Shown here: positions 59,428-64,000 of the stretch, one piece after another
How positions within the stretch are numbered: the first letter of the stretch is position 1
Layout of the letters: every line of letters starts with the position of its first letter
NCBI RefSeq assembly: GCF_011927785.1
Contig: NZ_JAATJK010000001.1
Location: 4,435,001 to 4,499,000 of the forward strand
Direction of reading: 5' to 3'
DNA: 64,000 nt
Source: Micromonospora profundi
GTDB taxonomy: Bacteria > Actinomycetota > Actinomycetes > Mycobacteriales > Micromonosporaceae
Translations under genes and position numbers: made by a program
Notes under the pieces: model-generated
Told to the model about the DNA's origin: nothing
Database searches by the model: none
The model's input: only the letters and a program-made list of their open reading frames with translations

Positions 59428-59612
59428 GGAGCGTCACGGTCAGCGCTACTTGCGGCGGCTCGCCACCGGCGTAGTGTCGGCCATCGATGACCAATGTCTG
59501 GGGCCTCACCGTCCGCCTGTACGTCGATCTCCGACTACAGGCCAGCGGCATCTGTCCGGCGTAGCCGCTTCCCGCGCCTACCTCGACCAGACCCGACAAT
59601 TGGATCATTCTC

Positions 59613-60923
59613 ATGTCTTTTGGCCTGCGCAAGATTCCCTTCTCCGTGCAGATACTTCTTGGCCTGGCACTCGGCGTCGCATTCGGTTTCGTTGCCCGCA
59701 GCAACGACCTGAGCTGGCTCACGAGCACCCTGCACACCGTCGGCAGCCTCTTCATCCAGCTGCTCAAGCTGGCCGTACCGCCGCTTGTCTTCACCGCGAT
59801 CGTGGTCAGCGTCGTCAGCCTGCGCGGCGTGGCGAACGCCGCCCGGCTCGCCGTGAAGACCCTCATGTGGTTCGGCATCACCGCGCTGATCGCGGTGAGC
59901 ATCGGCATCGGCCTCGGCCTGCTCGTCAACCCGGGCAGGGGCGTCACCCTCGACGTCGGTGCGGCGGCCCCGCCGAAGAACACCGGCTCCTGGACCGACT
60001 TCCTCACCGGCATCGTGCCCACCAACCCGGTCGGCGCGTTCGTCGAGGGCAACGTCCTCCAGATCGTCTTCCTCGCCCTCGTGGTCGGCGCCGCGGCGCT
60101 GCTTGTCGGTGACGCCGCCGAGCCGTTCGTGGCACTGAACCGCTCCCTGCTGGAGATCGTCCAGAAGGCGCTCTGGTGGGTCATCCGGCTCGCCCCGATC
60201 GGCACCCTCGGCCTGATCGGAAACGCCGTCGCCTCGTACGGCTGGGACCTGCTGGCCCCCCTCGCGAAGTTCACCACAGCCGTCTACGTCGGCTGCGCCC
60301 TCGTACTGTTCGTGGTCTACCCGCTGGTGCTGATCCTCGCCGGCCGTCTCAACCCGCTGCGCTTCTTCGCCGGCGCCTGGCCGGCGATCGAGCTGGCGTT
60401 CGTGTCCCGCTCCTCGGTCGGCACCATGCCGGTGACCCAACGCTCCGTCGAGCGCCTCGGCGTCCCCCGCGAGTACGCCTCGTTCGCGGTGCCGTTCGGC
60501 GCCACCACGAAGATGGACGGCTGCGCCGCCATCTACCCGGCACTCGCCGCGATCTTCGTGGCCCAGGTGTTCGGCGTGCACCTCGGCGTCACCGACTACC
60601 TGCTCATCGCCTTCGTCTCGGTCGTCGGCTCGGCAGCCACCGCAGGCCTGACCGGGGCGATCGTGATGCTCACCCTCACCCTGAGCACGCTGGGTCTGCC
60701 GCTGGCCGGCGCCGGCCTGCTGCTGGCCATCGACCCGATCCTGGACATGATCCGGACCGCCACCAACGTTGCCGGGCAGGCACTCGTGCCGACAGTCGTG
60801 GCCGCCCGCGAAGGCACCCTCGACAGGGCCGCGTACGACGCCGCCGGCAGGCGGGACCTGACCGACCCGGAGCCGGTCGCGGAGACCCGCCCCGATCTGA
60901 GCCCCGCCCCCGCCCCCGCCTGA
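59613..60923 (+). CDS. Dicarboxylate/amino acid:cation symporter (DAACS)
   Basis: A 436-residue elevator-type transporter. GSLFIQLLKLAVPPLVFTAI, SRSSVGTMPVTQRSVERLGV, FAVPFGATTKMDGCAAIYPA and DPILDMIRTATNVAGQALVP are the family motifs. The usual NMDGT of GltP homologues is KMDGC here and the serine-rich motif is altered, so ion coupling or substrate may differ. The C-terminus is Pro/Ala-rich. The Shine-Dalgarno is weak (TTGGA). A strong hairpin follows the stop. Confidence 0.94.
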   Translation: MSFGLRKIPFSVQILLGLALGVAFGFVARSNDLSWLTSTLHTVGSLFIQLLKLAVPPLVFTAIVVSVVSLRGVANAARLAVKTLMWFGITALIAVSIGIGLGLLVNPGRGVTLDVGAAAPPKNTGSWTDFLTGIVPTNPVGAFVEGNVLQIVFLALVVGAAALLVGDAAEPFVALNRSLLEIVQKALWWVIRLAPIGTLGLIGNAVASYGWDLLAPLAKFTTAVYVGCALVLFVVYPLVLILAGRLNPLRFFAGAWPAIELAFVSRSSVGTMPVTQRSVERLGVPREYASFAVPFGATTKMDGCAAIYPALAAIFVAQVFGVHLGVTDYLLIAFVSVVGSAATAGLTGAIVMLTLTLSTLGLPLAGAGLLLAIDPILDMIRTATNVAGQALVPTVVAAREGTLDRAAYDAAGRRDLTDPEPVAETRPDLSPAPAPA

Positions 60924-62057
<1,134 letters not shown>

Positions 62058-62102
62058 TCTCCGCCGGTCGGGTGGTTGCCGTGTTCGGCAGCCACCCGAC
62101 CG

Positions 62103-64000
62103 TCAGCCGGCCAGGTGCGACCAGTCGCCCTCCAGGTCCCGCCAGGTGCCCTGGGCCGCCACAGTGCCGGCGTGCAGGACCACCACGTGGTCGGCGCGGA
62201 CCAGCGCGGCCCGCTTCGCTGTCGACCCCACCACTGTCACCCCGTGTGCCCGCAGCGCCTGCCACAGCGCCAGCTCCGTCGTGACGTCAAGCGCCGACGA
62301 CACGTCGTCGGCCACCAACAATTCGGTACGCGGTGCCAGCGCCCGAGCCAACGCCAACCGCTGCAACTGCCCGCCGGAGAGCCGGGTGCCCTTGTGCCCG
62401 ATGAGCAGCCCCAGCCCTCCACCAGCTGCGGCCAGGTCGTGGTCGAGCTGTGCGGTGGTGACAGCCCCGGCGGCGTCCACCTGGTGCCCGAGCGCGATGT
62501 TGTCGGCAACCGTGCCGGACAGCACCCGGGGCAGCTGACCGACGTAGCCGACCTGGTTGGGGCGCAGGAACAGCTCCGGCTCGGTGACCGGGTCGCCGTT
62601 CCAGGTCAGCTCACCGGTGTGGTGCACGATCCCGGCCAACGCCCGCAACAGCGACGACTTGCCCGAGCCGACAGGCCCCACGACCAGCACCAACTGCCCA
62701 CGCTGCACGGTCAGGTCCACGTTCCGGACTGCGACCGTACCGTCGGAGTGCACCACCCCGAAGCCGCGCAGCTCCAGCCGGCGCAGCGGATGCCGGGGCG
62801 GCATGGTCGGCGCGGGCGCGGTCCCGGCGGCCAGGTCGACAGCCGGGACTCCCGCGGAGTACACGTTCGTCCCGGTCATCGCCACCGTCCGCCGGGTCCA
62901 GACCCGCGCCGAGGGCATCTGGGAGATCAGCGACGCCGTCGTCCAGGCGAACCAGCGGGCCGCACCCAGTGTGGAGACGACCACCAGCACCGCCCCGGCG
63001 GAGAGCCCGCCGCTCAGATAGAGCGCCCACGCGCCGATCGGCAACAGCCCACTCGCCACCGACGGCGTGGAACGCGACCACACCTGCACCGAGATCTCCC
63101 GCCGCTGCCTGTCGCTGCGCAGCACGTCCAGGTCCGCCAGGTGACGCAGCACAGCGGCGGTAGCACCGGCGAGCTTCACCGTCCGCGCCGCGGAGAGCGC
63201 GGAGACCAGCGCTGTGGCGAAGGAGGCCCGCGCCGCCACGGTCGCCCGGGCCGCGCGTTCCAGCTTCGGGCCGAACAGCGTCGCGGCAAGCCCGGAGACC
63301 ACCATCGTGCCGAGGAAGAACAACGCGGGTACGACGCTGCCGGTGACAGCCGTCATGGCGACCACCAGCACCAGCGCGACGGCCTGGTCCAGCACGTTGT
63401 CGGCGAGCTGCACCACCCGCTCGGTGTCGCCACCCTGTGCCACCACCTCGGCCGGGGTGTGTGAGCTGACCCGACGCGCCCCGGTCTGGCCGTGGACCAG
63501 ACGCAGGCCGATCCGCAGCATCTGCCGCACCCACCACCCGGGGAACCAGACGTGGGTGTAGTACGGCACCGGCAGGGTCACCAGCAGCCCGGCCATGATC
63601 CCCAACGCCGGCAGGTACGGGCTGCCGGTGCCGTCGACCACGTCGGCCCAGAGCCAGGGCAGCAAGGGGCCGTCCAAACCCAGCAGGGTGACCACGAGGA
63701 ACAGCCCGACAGCGGCCAGCCCGTACCGGGGATCGTTCGTGCAGAGTCGGGCGATCTCCCGCAGCGTCCGCGCCGGAGGCATGGGCGGCAAGGGCGGCGG
63801 ATCGGCGCGAGGCCGCCCGTCCTGCCCAGCCGAGTCGCACGGCTGGCCCGAGTCACGCGGCTGGCCCGAGTCACGCGGCTGGCCCGACGCGATCGGCTGG
63901 CCCGACCCGATCGGCTGGCCCGACCCGATCGGCGCGGGCGTCTCGATCCGCTCGACGGGCCGGGCCGGTGCGAGCGCCGGCTCGGCCGGCCAGGCATCGG
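62103..64000 (-). CDS. ABC exporter half-transporter with atypical NBD (5' end beyond window)
   Basis: At least 632 codons, frame open to the window end. Visible order: Pro/Ala-rich N-terminal tail with SGQPxx hexapeptide repeats, exporter membrane domain with five to six segments, NBD. Walker A is GPVGSGKSS and the signature is LSGGQ. Walker B reads ELLVADDVSSALD, with Asp where the catalytic Glu is usual. The switch-histidine site reads VVGSTAKR. This fits the degenerate partner of a heterodimeric exporter. Internal starts at 63791 (TTG) or 63782 (ATG) would remove the repeats. Confidence 0.85.
   Translation of the reverse strand, partial: DAWPAEPALAPARPVERIETPAPIGSGQPIGSGQPIASGQPRDSGQPRDSGQPCDSAGQDGRPRADPPPLPPMPPARTLREIARLCTNDPRYGLAAVGLFLVVTLLGLDGPLLPWLWADVVDGTGSPYLPALGIMAGLLVTLPVPYYTHVWFPGWWVRQMLRIGLRLVHGQTGARRVSSHTPAEVVAQGGDTERVVQLADNVLDQAVALVLVVAMTAVTGSVVPALFFLGTMVVSGLAATLFGPKLERAARATVAARASFATALVSALSAARTVKLAGATAAVLRHLADLDVLRSDRQRREISVQVWSRSTPSVASGLLPIGAWALYLSGGLSAGAVLVVVSTLGAARWFAWTTASLISQMPSARVWTRRTVAMTGTNVYSAGVPAVDLAAGTAPAPTMPPRHPLRRLELRGFGVVHSDGTVAVRNVDLTVQRGQLVLVVGPVGSGKSSLLRALAGIVHHTGELTWNGDPVTEPELFLRPNQVGYVGQLPRVLSGTVADNIALGHQVDAAGAVTTAQLDHDLAAAGGGLGLLIGHKGTRLSGGQLQRLALARALAPRTELLVADDVSSALDVTTELALWQALRAHGVTVVGSTAKRAALVRADHVVVLHAGTVAAQGTWRDLEGDWSHLAG
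63831..63932. repeat. 18-bp tandem repeats coding SGQPRD-type hexapeptides
   Basis: Five full units of the form CGAGTCACGCGGCTGGCC plus a partial sixth. The frame reads SGQPRD, SGQPIA and SGQPIG on the minus strand, continuous with the ABC exporter. Units 2 and 3 are identical, which suggests recent duplication. Confidence 0.8.

Noticed and set aside
63831..63932. 18-bp tandem repeats as a replication or binding-site array
   Set aside because: The unit length is a multiple of three and the frame stays open and joined to the ABC exporter, so a coding repeat explains it better.

Overview
The window is high-GC actinobacterial chromosomal DNA. Gene content and order point to Micromonosporaceae, probably Micromonospora or a close relative. 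This is inferred from synteny and intergenic repeat style, not from a database search. No rRNA, tRNA, CRISPR array, transposase, integrase, prophage or biosynthetic gene cluster was seen.

Positions 1-33611, mostly on the minus strand, carry the conserved actinobacterial information-processing and lysine/DNA-precursor block. Read in the direction of transcription it runs rimP-nusA-ylxR-infB-DUF503-rbfA-nrnA, then (after accessory genes) MATE-truB-ribF-rpsO-pnp-M16 protease-dapB, then (after a second accessory patch) thyX-dapA-rnj and ftsK, which is cut by the window start. Accessory inserts interrupt it: two overlapping YbjN-domain genes and a cell-wall-anchored protein between ftsK and rnj; a DUF2752 protein, a YcaQ-like protein, a GT87 glycosyltransferase, three GNAT acetyltransferases and a glyoxalase-fold protein between thyX and dapB; and small membrane proteins between nrnA and the MATE gene.

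Positions 33766-46711 are a mixed region. It holds a Tat lipoprotein/DUF4439 pair, a PadR-ABC ATPase-ABC permease operon chained by stop/start overlaps, a deazaflavin-dependent oxidoreductase, a nucleotidyltransferase-like protein, a VIT/CCC1 transporter overlapping map, and a STAS protein convergent with a 1218-residue kinase/receiver/phosphatase/ATPase signalling protein.

Positions 46780-52737 look like an amine catabolism locus: a GlnA-type gamma-glutamylamine ligase, an aldehyde dehydrogenase, an SDR oxidoreductase and an APC-family permease. A degenerate HIT-like gene sits among them. Positions 52834-56322 form a tight three-gene operon (DUF574-type methyltransferase, PAS-GGDEF-EAL protein, DUF456 membrane protein). 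The rest holds a 3-oxoadipyl-CoA-type thiolase, an Ecm4-like GST, a DUF998-like membrane protein, a dicarboxylate symporter, an Old Yellow Enzyme homologue, and an ABC exporter half that runs off the window end and has an unusual nucleotide-binding domain.

The most unexplained structure is intergenic. A 122-bp, about 95% identical copy of the dapB 3' end lies on the far side of a GNAT gene. Several long near-perfect inverted repeats are present, three of them with TGATCA or ATCATG-type ends. A 16-bp palindrome occurs three times upstream of thyX, and a two-copy GGGCCC-centred element lies upstream of ribF. No wholly new multi-gene system is evident. The repeat-bounded GNAT cassette and the degenerate catalytic proteins are the best leads.
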